Source: Leidyana gryllorum EB-2025a
Taxonomy: Eukaryota > Apicomplexa
NCBI GenBank assembly: GCA_048772705.1
Contig: JBLWGC010000140.1
Coordinates: 186,001 to 250,000 of the forward strand
Direction: 5' to 3'
DNA: 64,000 nt
Shown in pieces: positions 63,868 through 64,000 of the stretch. The notes under the pieces are model-generated. The model saw only the letters and a list, made by a program, of their open reading frames with translations, did not search any database and was not told where the DNA came from. The position numbers and the translations under genes were made by a program. Position 1 is the first letter of the stretch. Every line of letters starts with the position of its first letter.

Positions 63868-64000
63868 CTACGCCCAGAGTGCCAATGTACCGTCTTGATG
63901 CCCTGTCATAATCCAAGGTTGACTTGGATGCCATGCTACAGTTCGAACGCCCGACAAGTTTGACTGTTTTCAGATAGAGTGTCAATTAACCCTTTACATT
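63868..64000 (-). CDS. 3' end of a WD-repeat protein gene (partial)
   Basis: The last exon (63963-63868) reads NLSGVRTVAWHPSQPWIMTGHQDGTLALWA then stop: one WD40 blade with the V-x-W-x-P, TGxxDG and LW signatures. A 3' splice site (AACAG) precedes it at 63964. The rest of the gene lies beyond the window. The particular WD-repeat protein cannot be named. Confidence 0.7.

Overview
This is a nuclear window from a gene-dense unicellular eukaryote, most likely an alveolate and probably a Perkinsus-like perkinsozoan. The organism is my inference; I could run no search. It rests on three observations: (1) a coiled-coil protein with the valine/glutamate/lysine charged repeats of alveolins; (2) a radical-SAM/GNAT ELP3 with a C-terminal membrane anchor of the kind described in Apicomplexa and relatives; (3) many phase-consistent GT-AG introns of only 39-90 nt. 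Neighbouring start codons or stop/start pairs are often separated by only 16-45 nt. Twelve gene models were rebuilt by joining exons. In every one, splice phases agree and the coding length is a multiple of three.

Layout, left to right. 0.2-7.2 kb: three minus-strand genes (divergent protein kinase, PRPP synthetase with an N-terminal extension, alveolin-like coiled-coil protein). 7.3-27.0 kb: three plus-strand genes separated by 16 and 28 nt: a CAP-domain protein, a 5,411-residue lineage-specific protein with a 1.25 kb internal repeat array, and a probably luminal GT25-like glycosyltransferase with a histidine-rich tail. 27.5-32.1 kb: minus-strand genes for an unrecognised 562-residue protein, a half-length EMC1 and casein kinase 2 alpha. 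32.2-35.7 kb: plus-strand GRIP-domain golgin and F-box-like protein, then a convergent M50 site-2-protease-like gene (35.7-36.7 kb).

37.0-39.6 kb has no protein gene. It holds what I read as a snoRNA cluster: two H/ACA RNAs whose stems show compensatory changes, four near-identical C/D RNAs whose D' guide matches the 25S/28S P-loop, and one further C/D candidate. Next comes a strong triple hairpin. 39.6-52.3 kb: five single-exon plus-strand genes of unknown function, including three neighbours that share a small W-x-x-[ST] domain and a 2,445-residue protein. 52.9-58.8 kb: ELP3 divergent from eRF1 (38 nt between start codons), then a calmodulin-like protein and a small unknown. 58.8-60.8 kb is low-complexity intergenic DNA. 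60.8-63.6 kb encodes a class II (4EHP-like) eIF4E with long extensions. The right edge holds the 3' end of a WD-repeat gene.

Housekeeping genes for translation (eRF1, eIF4E-like, ELP3 and the rRNA-modification guides) and for secretion (EMC1, golgin, M50, GT25) are interleaved with large lineage-specific genes. Nothing shows an integrated virus, transposon or CRISPR system.
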